A stretch of 55,403 nucleotides of DNA from Ignavibacteriales bacterium (GTDB lineage Bacteria; Bacteroidota; Ignavibacteria; UBA10030; UBA8401). The notes below the pieces were generated by a model. The model worked only from the letters and a program-made list of their open reading frames with translations, ran no database searches and was not told where the DNA came from. Location: NCBI GenBank assembly GCA_016182545.1, contig JACPGG010000055.1, positions 1-55,403 of the forward strand. Direction: 5' to 3'. Of this stretch, positions 16,223 to 24,260 are shown in pieces (within the stretch, counting starts at the first letter, position 1; each line of letters begins with the position of its first letter). The position numbers and the translations under genes are program-made.

Positions 16223-17605
16223 ATGTCTGTACTAATTAAAGGTGGTAGAGTAATAACTGCTGATGAAGATTCCGTCGCCGACGTGCTTGTCGAAGGAGAG
16301 ACCGTTTCTCTCATTGGCAAAAATTTGCAAGCGAAGGTTGATAAAACAATTGATGCTTCCGGAAAACTCGTCATGCCCGGCGGAATTGATCCGCACGTGC
16401 ATCTCGATATGCCGTTCATGGGAACATTCTCCAGCGACAACTATGCGACCGGCACCAGCGCCGCGCTCTTCGGCGGAACAACGATGGTGATCGATTTCAT
16501 TCTGCAAAAACAGGGAAAGTCACTGTACCACGCTCTTGAGGAATGGCAGGGAAGATCGAACGGAAAAGCGGCGTGTGATTATTCATTCCACATGGCTGTA
16601 ACAGATTTCAACGAAAGCACGAGGGCGGAAATCACAAAGATGGTGAATGATGAAGGGATCATGTCGTTCAAGACATTTATGGCGTACAAGGGGGCGCTGA
16701 TGATTGACGACAGACAAATGGTCGGGTTGATGCAGGAAGTGAAAAAGCAAGGTGGAATGGTAACGGTTCACGCGACGAACGGCGACATGATAGATTTTCT
16801 TGTGGCGAAGCACCGTGCGGAAGGAAAACTTGCACCGCTCTATCATTATCTTTCTCAGCCAGAAATTACCGAAGCCGAAGCGTCGGGACGATTTGCGGAT
16901 ATGGCATCGTACACCGGAGTACCCGGGTATATCGTTCACATGACATGCGAAGGCGCATTGAATCAGGTTCGCCGCGCGGCTCAACGAAATCAAAGAGTGT
17001 TTGCTGAAACTTGCATTCAGTATCTCATTCTTGACGCTTCTCTCTACGAACAAAATTTTGAGGGAGCAAAATGGGTAATGTCCCCGCCGCTACGTCAAAA
17101 GAAAGATCAGGATGCATTGTGGGGTGCGATCAATCAGGGAACAGTACAGGTTGTTGCAACGGATCATTGTCCATTCAAATGGGAACAGAAACTGATGGGG
17201 AAGGACGACTTCTCAAAAATCCCGAACGGTCATCCTGCTATTGAGAACAGGATGGAATTGCTCTTCTCCGAAGGGGTAAACAAAGGAAAGATATCACTTA
17301 ACAAATTTGTCGAGGTCAGTTCGACCAATGCAGCGAAGATCTTCGGCATGTTTCCCCAAAAAGGATGTATAGCTGTCGGTTCAGACGCCGATATCGTCAT
17401 TCTCGATCCGAACGAAGAACACACACTTTCTGTAAAGACACACCACATGAATGTTGATTATTCCGGGTATGAAGGTTGGAAAGTGAAAGGGAAAGTGAAG
17501 TCCGTATTGATGAGGGGACAGGTCGCAATCGAGAATAATCAAATCAACGTGAAGCCGGGATACGGGAAGTTTGTGAAGAGAAATAAAGTGAACGGAATCA
17601 TCTGA
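16223..17605 (+). CDS. dihydropyrimidinase
   Basis: 460 residues, amidohydrolase superfamily. The dinuclear metal site is complete: His58 and His60 (GGIDPHVHLDMPF), carboxylated Lys150 (MSFKTFMAYKGA), His183 (VTVHATNGD), His239 (YIVHMTCEGA) and Asp314 (VATDHCPF). Length and the FKTFMAYKG wording fit dihydropyrimidinase/D-hydantoinase rather than allantoinase. It opens dihydrouracil to N-carbamoyl-beta-alanine, the substrate of the enzyme encoded at 10276. ATG 16223 has a gagg ribosome site. The 147-base gap upstream carries a degenerate 7-nt-phased array and no clear promoter. Confidence 0.94.
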   Translation: MSVLIKGGRVITADEDSVADVLVEGETVSLIGKNLQAKVDKTIDASGKLVMPGGIDPHVHLDMPFMGTFSSDNYATGTSAALFGGTTMVIDFILQKQGKSLYHALEEWQGRSNGKAACDYSFHMAVTDFNESTRAEITKMVNDEGIMSFKTFMAYKGALMIDDRQMVGLMQEVKKQGGMVTVHATNGDMIDFLVAKHRAEGKLAPLYHYLSQPEITEAEASGRFADMASYTGVPGYIVHMTCEGALNQVRRAAQRNQRVFAETCIQYLILDASLYEQNFEGAKWVMSPPLRQKKDQDALWGAINQGTVQVVATDHCPFKWEQKLMGKDDFSKIPNGHPAIENRMELLFSEGVNKGKISLNKFVEVSSTNAAKIFGMFPQKGCIAVGSDADIVILDPNEEHTLSVKTHHMNVDYSGYEGWKVKGKVKSVLMRGQVAIENNQINVKPGYGKFVKRNKVNGII

Positions 17606-17681
17606 GGTTATGGTTTTGTGTCGTTAAATATACAAAACTCGTTACAATGGATCTTGGAGTGTCAGGTAATTGAATAACTAA

Positions 17682-17709
17682 CAAATCACAAACCTCAAAA
17701 CTCGAATCT
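17682..17709. repeat. 7-nt-phased array before the permease start
   Basis: caaatca, caaacct, caaaact, cgaatct in exact phase; the permease ATG follows two bases later. Confidence 0.65.
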
Positions 17710-17711
17710 CT

Positions 17712-19130
17712 ATGTCCCCTTTCTTTTCCTCCGAACTCGTCGACACCGATCTCTCAACCATCGGCGATTCCAAACTCGTCAACAACGATCTTGCTCCAAC
17801 AAAAGTATCTCATCGGACATGGGGAACTTACAATATTGCAGCACTGTGGATCGGAATGTCTGTCTGCATTCCAACATACATGCTTGCAAGCGGACTGATT
17901 GCCGGAGGAATGAATTGGTGGCAGGCGCTGATGACGGTGACGCTGGGAAATGTGATTGTCCTTATTCCGATGGTATTAAACGCACACGCCGGAACGAAAT
18001 ACGGAATCCCATTTCCGATTTTGGCTCGCGCTTCTTTCGGAACAATCGGCTCAAACATTCCTGCTATACTCCGCGCCATTGTTGCGTGCGGATGGTTCGG
18101 CATTCAAACATGGATCGGTGGACAGGCATTCAATTCGATGATTATTTTGCTACTTCCTGATTGGGCAATCTTTGAGTGGGGACCTGCGGTTGGATTCCTG
18201 ATCTTCTGGGGAATGAATGTCTACTTCATTGTGAAAGGAACCGAGTCGATTAAATGGTTAGAGTCGTTTGCTGCGCCGTTTCTTTTGGTAATGGGATTAG
18301 TTTTGTTGGGGTGGGCATACAGTGCAGGCGGCGGATTCGGACCGATACTTTCGCAACCGAGCAAATTCCAAACCGCAGGTGAGTTCTGGAAATTTTTTGT
18401 TCCGGGTCTTACCGGAATGGTCGGCTTCTGGGCGACGTTGTCTCTTAACATTCCGGACTTTACCCGCTTTGCAAAAAGCCAGAAAGATCAGATGCTTGGG
18501 CAGGCGATAGGATTACCGCCGACAATGGCACTGTTTGCATTCATCGGTGTTGCAGTCACGTCAGCAACTGTTGTTGTGTTTGGCGAAGCGATCTGGGATC
18601 CGGTTGTGCTCCTCTCAAAATTTCAGAATCCAATCATTGTTTTTCTTTCGCTTGTGTCATTGACGGTTGCAACCTTAACGACGAATATTGCAGCAAATGT
18701 TGTCTCGCCGGCGAATGATTTTGCGAATATCTCACCGAAGCATATCTCGTTTGTTCGCGGCGGATTGATCACCGCTGTGCTCGGCATTGTTATGATGCCG
18801 TGGAAGTTGTTATCGGATTACGGAACATACATTTTCGGGTGGCTCATCGGCTATTCCGGATTTCTCGGACCGATCGCGGGAATTCTGATCGCCGACTATT
18901 TCGTGGTAAGAAAGCAAAAGTTGAATGTCAAAGACCTCTACATCCGGGGTGGTGAGTTCGAATTTTCGAAAGGATACAATCTCAAAGCGATCTACGCGCT
19001 TGTTGCAGGAGTTTTTGTCGCACTCATTGGATTACTGGTAGACGATTTGAGATTCCTGTACGATTATGCCTGGTTTGTGGGATTTGCAGTTGCGTTTGCG
19101 GTCTATATTGCACTCATGAAGCGAAAATAA
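17712..19130 (+). CDS. NCS1-family nucleobase permease
   Basis: 472 residues with about 12 hydrophobic segments. NCS1 features include the N-terminal NNDLAPTKVSHRTWGTYN, the IGMSVCIPTYMLASGLI segment of TM1, and NIAANVVSPANDFANI in the central transport region. NCS1 carriers take up uracil, cytosine, allantoin, hydantoin or related bases with H+ or Na+. As the last gene of the pyrimidine unit it most likely imports uracil/thymine or dihydropyrimidines. Allantoin is possible because purine genes lie nearby. Transcription ends at the strong terminator 19154-19186. The ATG is two bases after a 7-nt array. Confidence 0.92.
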   Translation: MSPFFSSELVDTDLSTIGDSKLVNNDLAPTKVSHRTWGTYNIAALWIGMSVCIPTYMLASGLIAGGMNWWQALMTVTLGNVIVLIPMVLNAHAGTKYGIPFPILARASFGTIGSNIPAILRAIVACGWFGIQTWIGGQAFNSMIILLLPDWAIFEWGPAVGFLIFWGMNVYFIVKGTESIKWLESFAAPFLLVMGLVLLGWAYSAGGGFGPILSQPSKFQTAGEFWKFFVPGLTGMVGFWATLSLNIPDFTRFAKSQKDQMLGQAIGLPPTMALFAFIGVAVTSATVVVFGEAIWDPVVLLSKFQNPIIVFLSLVSLTVATLTTNIAANVVSPANDFANISPKHISFVRGGLITAVLGIVMMPWKLLSDYGTYIFGWLIGYSGFLGPIAGILIADYFVVRKQKLNVKDLYIRGGEFEFSKGYNLKAIYALVAGVFVALIGLLVDDLRFLYDYAWFVGFAVAFAVYIALMKRK

Positions 19131-19153
19131 ATATTCCTGCAACGGAATCCTTG

Positions 19154-19186
19154 AACAAGTCCCGCTTTTGGCGGGACTTGTTTTTT
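19154..19186 (+). terminator. intrinsic terminator after the NCS1 permease
   Basis: A 12-bp perfect stem (aacaagtcccgc / gcgggacttgtt), loop ttttg, then a T run to 19186. It ends the pyrimidine unit just before the convergent DUF4097 gene. Confidence 0.92.
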
Positions 19187-19194
19187 ACATCTGC

Positions 19195-20577
19195 TCATTT
19201 ATTTTGCCGCACGACAATATTTCCGGATACTGTCCTTATATTCATCGTGCCGTTGCCGTTGCCGACTTTTCCGATTGCGATTGCTCCCTCGCCCATCTCC
19301 TCAATCTCTACAGACATATTTGTTGTGATCTTCCCATACGAAGCCTTCAATTTTACATCTCCGGAATAATCAGGAAGTGAAATATCAACCGGACCGTAGT
19401 CATTTGCAATTTGTACTTTTGTCGGTTTCGTCAAAAGTTGAAGATCGATCCTGTTGCTTTTATTTTCAACTTCAACAGTCGACGCGGAAAGTTCTTCGAC
19501 ATCGACATTCCCGTATTCTGTTTTTACCAGTAAATTTCCCGTGATTTTCTTTCCTTGCAGGGTTGAACCGGTGCCATTGATGGCGACATTCCCCTGTATA
19601 TTAGCGAGTTGAATTACCGAATACGAATCGTCAATGCGTATATCTCTCATTGCAGTGGTAATATCAATCTTGCCGGAACTGTTTTTTATGATGATCGGAT
19701 CTCCCGTACCATTAACCGTTTCCATTTTGATGTTGCTGTACGGGGCATCAATGTAAACACCTCCGACCTGGTTGGCTACGATTGTACCGCTTGTGGATGC
19801 GACTGTCAATTTACCTTTTATGTTCAATGCATGTATCGTTGAATAGTTCGCGTCAAGTGTCACGTTGCCGTTGATGTTGTCGATATTGAGACGGCCGCTG
19901 CTGCATTGTATCTTTGTGTCTTTCTTTATGTTGGTGACCGTGACAGTGGAATAATCCGCACGTGCATCGAGAGTACCATTGAAGTCACTGATGGTAATCG
20001 TGGAACTCATCGACTCAAGATCCAGGTTCCCCCCGGAATTCTCAATAGTTGTCGTGCCGTAATTGTTTTCAACCTTCTGAAGCGATTCACAGTTTTTCAG
20101 TTTCAATGTGTTTCCCGTACCGTTCAATTCCAGTCTACCTTTTATTCCGGTGAAAGAATAGAAGCCGTACCGCATATCCGACACCAGCGGAGAAGATGCC
20201 GGCACAAAGATTACGCCTTTCACTTCCAGGTTCGAGTATGAGGAAAAAATCGATTTGAAGAAATTCTTCCAGGAAAATCCGTTTTCCATCTTCGGTTCTT
20301 TGTACGATATTTTCAAACGGTCGGACGTTTCATCGTGTATGATATCCACACGCTGAAAGTATTCCTGTTCACGTTCTTTGTCGGAGGAGGAGTATTCCAC
20401 TTTGATGTCGATGGAGACTTCATTCTTGTCCCATGATTGTATCTCGATCTCAGATCCGGTGAAGCCGTGTAATTCAATCGTCTTGGAATTGTGTATGGGA
20501 ATACTCTTTTTGATCTCTTTCGCTTCAGAGGCGAACAGTAGAGTAGTGGTGAACAGGATGGTTGACAATAATTTCAT
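19195..20577 (-). CDS. DUF4097-family secreted beta-repeat protein
   Basis: 460 residues. A short signal peptide (KLLSTILFTTTLLFASEA) is followed by a long series of Thr/Asn/Gly/Ser-rich beta repeats about 18-25 residues apart (for example TIENSGGNLDLESMSSTITI). This is typical of the DUF4097 right-handed beta-helix proteins called adhesin-like. It probably sits in the periplasm or at the cell surface. Its ATG overlaps the stop of the membrane protein gene upstream by four bases, so it is co-translated with an ECF sigma/anti-sigma pair. Such three-gene sets are common in FCB bacteria, but their stimulus is not known to me. Confidence 0.85.
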   Translation of the reverse strand: MKLLSTILFTTTLLFASEAKEIKKSIPIHNSKTIELHGFTGSEIEIQSWDKNEVSIDIKVEYSSSDKEREQEYFQRVDIIHDETSDRLKISYKEPKMENGFSWKNFFKSIFSSYSNLEVKGVIFVPASSPLVSDMRYGFYSFTGIKGRLELNGTGNTLKLKNCESLQKVENNYGTTTIENSGGNLDLESMSSTITISDFNGTLDARADYSTVTVTNIKKDTKIQCSSGRLNIDNINGNVTLDANYSTIHALNIKGKLTVASTSGTIVANQVGGVYIDAPYSNIKMETVNGTGDPIIIKNSSGKIDITTAMRDIRIDDSYSVIQLANIQGNVAINGTGSTLQGKKITGNLLVKTEYGNVDVEELSASTVEVENKSNRIDLQLLTKPTKVQIANDYGPVDISLPDYSGDVKLKASYGKITTNMSVEIEEMGEGAIAIGKVGNGNGTMNIRTVSGNIVVRQNK

Positions 20578-21080
20578 GATTCTATATCTCCTTGTTGGAT
20601 CATTTCTTGCAATAATTTCAGTTTCATGTTGTATAATTCATGGAGTCGCAACCGTTTGAGAGGCGACAGGTCGTTTGATTTTGTCTCTTGTTTCAATTCA
20701 TCGATTGCATTGTTCAAATAGCGGAGTTGAATGGTCTTTACCGCAGTCAGGCTATTTTCGCCGGGTGATATTCTGTGTGAATCATAAGAGAGGGCAACGT
20801 TCTCAAATTCGCGGATTGCTTTCTGATATGCGCTTTCCATCCTGATCTCTTGCGGCTGCGCAACCTCGATGATCCGGACGACCGTGGAATAGATGCCGAT
20901 ACAAGTGAACATCAGAACGAACGACGCTGCCATTCCGTAAGCGAAACTTCTTCGCTCAAAAACAAATGATTTTGTTCTGCCGGTAGGGAAGATCGATTGC
21001 CTGATGCTGTTCCACATGGAATGTTTTATATTATCGTCCGGCAGATCATTTTTTGTGTAGAATGTATTTGGGTCTATCAT
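20574..21080 (-). CDS. single-pass membrane protein, probable anti-sigma factor
   Basis: 168 residues. The N-terminal cytoplasmic part (1-45) is followed by one transmembrane segment at about 47-68 (AYGMAASFVLMFTCIGIYS) and a helical, Lys/Glu-rich exterior region. No zinc anti-sigma HxxxCxxC motif is visible. It lies 19 bases downstream of an ECF sigma gene and overlaps the next gene by four bases, so an anti-sigma role is inferred mainly from position and topology. Protein sequence similarity to a named family is not evident to me. Confidence 0.65.
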   Translation of the reverse strand: MIDPNTFYTKNDLPDDNIKHSMWNSIRQSIFPTGRTKSFVFERRSFAYGMAASFVLMFTCIGIYSTVVRIIEVAQPQEIRMESAYQKAIREFENVALSYDSHRISPGENSLTAVKTIQLRYLNNAIDELKQETKSNDLSPLKRLRLHELYNMKLKLLQEMIQQGDIES

Positions 21081-21099
21081 GGTGTTCTCCCGGTTTCTT

Positions 21100-21612
21100 T
21101 CAGTGCTTGGTCCTTGTCAGAATGGTTCTTGACGTACTTTCGCCAATATCCAGCATTGCAGCGATCTCCATGTGCGAATATCCCTCAACTTCATACAGAA
21201 TAAAAACAGCCCGTTTCGTTTCATCTAATTCATCAAAGAGTGTTTTAAGTGTTGAATTCCATTCCAATATATTCCCTCCTTCTTCTGACACCGATTCATC
21301 AATGTCATCCGAAACGACGAAAGGGATGATCGAATTTCTTCGTGCGTCACTGCGGAGTTCGTTCAATGCGATCTGGAACAGCCATGTTTTGAACTTTGAC
21401 CGCCCGCTGAAACGGGTCAATCCTTCGTATGCTTTGATGAATGAACGCTGCACCAATTCTTGCACATCGCTGTCACTTTTTCTGAATTGCTTCAGGAAGC
21501 GGTAGAGAAGATCCACATTGACGTCGTAGAGCAACTTAAATGCATCGGTCTCTCCGTTCCGTACGCGCGAAATAAGAGCGGATTCTTCGGCATTTGGTAT
21601 CGGGATTTCCAT
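21100..21612 (-). CDS. ECF-type RNA polymerase sigma factor
   Basis: 170 residues. Sigma region 2 is at about 24-90 (AFKLLYDVNVDLLYRFL, DVQELVQRSFIKAYEGL, FKTWLFQIALNELRSD). Region 4 is at about 115-168 (LKTLFDELDETKRAVFILYE, GYSHMEIAAMLDIGESTSR). It ends soon after the recognition helix, slightly short but within family range. It would direct RNA polymerase to a small regulon that commonly includes its own operon. The downstream genes encode a membrane protein and a DUF4097 protein, which suggests signalling from the envelope. ATG 21612 has no strong ribosome site. Confidence 0.92.
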   Translation of the reverse strand: MEIPIPNAEESALISRVRNGETDAFKLLYDVNVDLLYRFLKQFRKSDSDVQELVQRSFIKAYEGLTRFSGRSKFKTWLFQIALNELRSDARRNSIIPFVVSDDIDESVSEEGGNILEWNSTLKTLFDELDETKRAVFILYEVEGYSHMEIAAMLDIGESTSRTILTRTKH

Positions 21613-21708
21613 TCAATAGTATGATGATTGGGGAAGGGGAAACGCTACAAAAGTTTGTGATTAATGCATCCTTTTTTTGAGTTCCCGTGTGAGAGGCAAA
21701 TTGGACGG

Positions 21709-22365
21709 CTATGTGTTACGAGTAAACACCATTGCCTGCCAGAGCAAGGTTGACCTTGAATATTTTGGTTCGAAACCAAGGTGCGTGAGCAGATTGGTAA
21801 CTCTATTCCAATCGTGCCAATACGGTCGAAAACCGGACCGGAATACCTTAGAAACCAGGATCTCTGTCTTAAAGATTGTCTTTGTTAAAAAATTGTTTGA
21901 AGGAAATGTAAGTGCGTATAGAAATTTTGTCCTATTCGCAGAGGCTGTGATCAATCCATCAAGATTTTCGTAGCAGCATATAACCTTATCCAGCATCGTA
22001 ATATCCGCCGAATCTATCGGTTCAGATATTGACATGAAATCCCCCTGCTTGTACGACACCTTTCGATCTAGTCCGAATTTTTGTGCGAATGCTTTTGCAT
22101 GATTGAGCATCTCTTCGGACATGTCTATTCCAACTGCGGATGCCGCACCGTGCTGCAGCAATGTTAGGTGAAGTTTCCCGACGCCGCTGCCGATGTCAAG
22201 AAGAGTCTTTCCTTCCATCGGTTCTTTTATAATCTCATCGATCAAATATTGCTGGACCTTTTCCAGTTTGCCCTTTCGGAATCCGCGTGCGTACGATTTC
22301 GAACGCTTGGAAAAGAATTTTCCGGTGGATTCGGCAGCAGAAGGATGTGAACAGCAGTTTGACAT
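21709..22365 (-). CDS. class I SAM-dependent methyltransferase
   Basis: 218 residues. The SAM-binding glycine motif is at 55-64 (LLDIGSGVGK), followed by the acidic strand 2 end (AVGIDMSEEML) and a motif II-like segment (ADITMLDKVICC). The N-terminus has a Cys-Cys-x-His cluster (residues 4-7) that may bind metal. The C-terminal part (SGFRPYWHDWNRVTNLLTHLGF) resembles small-molecule methyltransferases of the Mg-protoporphyrin methyltransferase type. The start lies one base after the stop of the membrane/NTPase fusion gene, so the two are surely co-translated. Substrate unknown. Confidence 0.85.
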   Translation of the reverse strand: MSNCCSHPSAAESTGKFFSKRSKSYARGFRKGKLEKVQQYLIDEIIKEPMEGKTLLDIGSGVGKLHLTLLQHGAASAVGIDMSEEMLNHAKAFAQKFGLDRKVSYKQGDFMSISEPIDSADITMLDKVICCYENLDGLITASANRTKFLYALTFPSNNFLTKTIFKTEILVSKVFRSGFRPYWHDWNRVTNLLTHLGFEPKYSRSTLLWQAMVFTRNT

Positions 22366-22366
22366 T

Positions 22367-24025
22367 CTATTGTTCCTTTACAGTTAAACGAATATGCTGC
22401 AAAATATCTGCAATCTCAACTTCGCTTAAATGCCATATCCGTGTCGGAGTGAATTGAAATATTCCAACCATCTCATCAACGAGAAACTCCCGGATGACGA
22501 CGATAAGTATTCCAGAGTAGTTTGCGAGAATTTCTGAAAGTGCGACTGCCCAACCTTCACCTTTCATTTCAAGTGGTCCTATTTCATCAATAATTATCAC
22601 ATTGCAATTCTTGATCTTTGCAATCGCGAGGGCTTCTTTTCCGAATCGGATCCCTTCAGGAAAGAATTTGAATGGTCCGGCAACAATTCCCGCATCGGGT
22701 GCATCGGTCCGGCATAACGGAGTACTTTTTTGTGACCGGACATCGTAGAGATCATAACCGTATCGCTCATTATTCTTCAACACCTTGCGCTGGATGATTC
22801 CGCCTACAGTGAAATTATTAATTTTCAATTGAGACTGCAACTGTTCAGCCATTTTTGTTTTTCCACCATCCTTTGCACCGGTTAAAACGTAGACTTTAGA
22901 TTGTGCTGTTTGAGGTTGAACCATTTCTCCGGCATGAGAAAGCACTCGTGCTAATGAATCGATTGGATGCCGAAAAAACAACTTCTCTCTTTGGAGTGAG
23001 TCGATGATGTCCGGAAGCGCAGCGAATGCCGTATCCAATGCAGCAGAGAAACTCTTCAACTGTTTTCGGAATAAGAAATTTACAATGAGAGGGTTCCGTA
23101 TCTCGATATTTATTGAACTAAAAATCGAAACGACAAATATTGCACGAAAGAACATCTGCATTCCGATAAAGATACCTTCTGTACGATTGGAGAGAGTGAA
23201 TTCTCCAAGAATGAGTCCTGCCAAAAGTGAGACAGCACCTATCTCGACCCAGAACGATACTTTCCGGAATCGCTTTCGAATTGCCGGATATCGATAAATG
23301 CAGAAAGGAACATAGAGAAGAAAAACTATTGACTGAATAAGAAGTCCAGAAACAAGGATGCCGAGATGGAGAAGAAAAAACAAAAAGGAAAATTGAAAAT
23401 CGGACTGTTTCAAATTATCCGATTGACTCTGAGCGGTTTCGCGGACTGATTTCTGCTCACAATGGAATCTTGCTCTTCTTCCGACAACAAGCCCAAGCGA
23501 AGAAGCCAGTCCACCGAAAACGAAGTTGAGACCGACGACCGCAATAACAACATCAAAAGAGTGAAGCGATGGCATCTGTAATACTTTCGATGCATACTCA
23601 ACCAGTTTCTCAAACATAGTCACGATGTTCATGCCGTACACAAACAGATATGAAATCGTTTTCTGTATGAGAGGTGTTATGCAGGCAACTGCTCCTCCAA
23701 TAATATACCCCACACCGTTTCCGCCGAGCATTCTGATCGCGGCTTCAACTATGAGCGCCTCAACAGTGATTCCCACCATCGGTCCGAGAATGACTGAACT
23801 GGGTGAGACAGACTTCATGACGGCACAAATAATTCCTGCGCGCCATACGATTCCTTTTTCTCTCCATAATGAATGCCCCGCGACGAGCAATGAAATTCCA
23901 ACCGCTGAAAGAATTGTTCCTGTCAACGGAAATTTGATATTGTGCAGAAAACTTCCAAAGACTATCTCAATGGATGCCCACACGCTTCCGAGTATTGCCG
24001 CTTTGTGCCATCGCTGATCGATCAT
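22367..24025 (-). CDS. multi-pass membrane protein fused to THEP1-type NTPase
   Basis: 552 residues in three parts. Residues 1-185 have five or six membrane segments and resemble a small-solute binding (S-type) membrane domain (GSFLHNIKFPLTGTILSAVG). Residues 210-345 have further membrane segments and a basic amphipathic stretch (RNPLIVNFLFRKQLKSF) that recalls EcfT/CbiQ coupling proteins. Residues 375-552 are a P-loop NTPase of the THEP1/NTPase_1 type: Walker A 383-390 (GAKDGGKT), GGIIQRKV, and Walker B IIIDEIGPLE at 477-486. This is not an ABC ATPase, as it lacks an LSGGQ signature. The NTPase assignment is firm; the transporter-like reading of the membrane parts is inference. Coupled to the methyltransferase downstream and divergent from xdhA. 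Confidence 0.75.
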   Translation of the reverse strand: MIDQRWHKAAILGSVWASIEIVFGSFLHNIKFPLTGTILSAVGISLLVAGHSLWREKGIVWRAGIICAVMKSVSPSSVILGPMVGITVEALIVEAAIRMLGGNGVGYIIGGAVACITPLIQKTISYLFVYGMNIVTMFEKLVEYASKVLQMPSLHSFDVVIAVVGLNFVFGGLASSLGLVVGRRARFHCEQKSVRETAQSQSDNLKQSDFQFSFLFFLLHLGILVSGLLIQSIVFLLYVPFCIYRYPAIRKRFRKVSFWVEIGAVSLLAGLILGEFTLSNRTEGIFIGMQMFFRAIFVVSIFSSINIEIRNPLIVNFLFRKQLKSFSAALDTAFAALPDIIDSLQREKLFFRHPIDSLARVLSHAGEMVQPQTAQSKVYVLTGAKDGGKTKMAEQLQSQLKINNFTVGGIIQRKVLKNNERYGYDLYDVRSQKSTPLCRTDAPDAGIVAGPFKFFPEGIRFGKEALAIAKIKNCNVIIIDEIGPLEMKGEGWAVALSEILANYSGILIVVIREFLVDEMVGIFQFTPTRIWHLSEVEIADILQHIRLTVKEQ

Positions 24026-24070
24026 AATACAATTTAAGTTTATTATTGAAACATCTGAAAACTCGCTCAG

Positions 24071-24148
24071 AGGTCCGACATTGTGGTAATGAGCCTGGAA
24101 GAAATTGAAATTTCATCAAATTCCATCGACAAGATATCGGACATCTTC
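24071..24148. repeat. dispersed ~80-bp element, copy 2
   Basis: Starts aggtccgacattgtggtaa and ends aagatatcggacatcttc, with a gaaattgaaattt centre like copy 1 at 5496. It lies in the divergent region between the membrane/NTPase fusion gene and xdhA. Confidence 0.75.
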
Positions 24149-24260
24149 AATTTCTTAAATTTTTCAGAGGGCTCCTATTTTTATCTGGAGAATATAAAGA
24201 GTTTCAAGACTAAATACTCCTTGTTTGCCTCTCATTTCTCATTCTTGTATCTTAATCGAA

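Noticed and set aside
21100-21125. Frameshift at the end of the ECF sigma gene
   Set aside because: The protein ends just past the recognition helix and the next frame offers no conserved continuation.
24225-24260. Upstream TTG start for XdhA
   Set aside because: Adds 12 hydrophobic residues not typical of XdhA; ATG 24261 begins the conserved [2Fe-2S] domain.
24149-24260. Purine or molybdenum-cofactor riboswitch before xdhA
   Set aside because: No paired-helix pattern with conserved loops could be found; the only structure is the dispersed repeat upstream.
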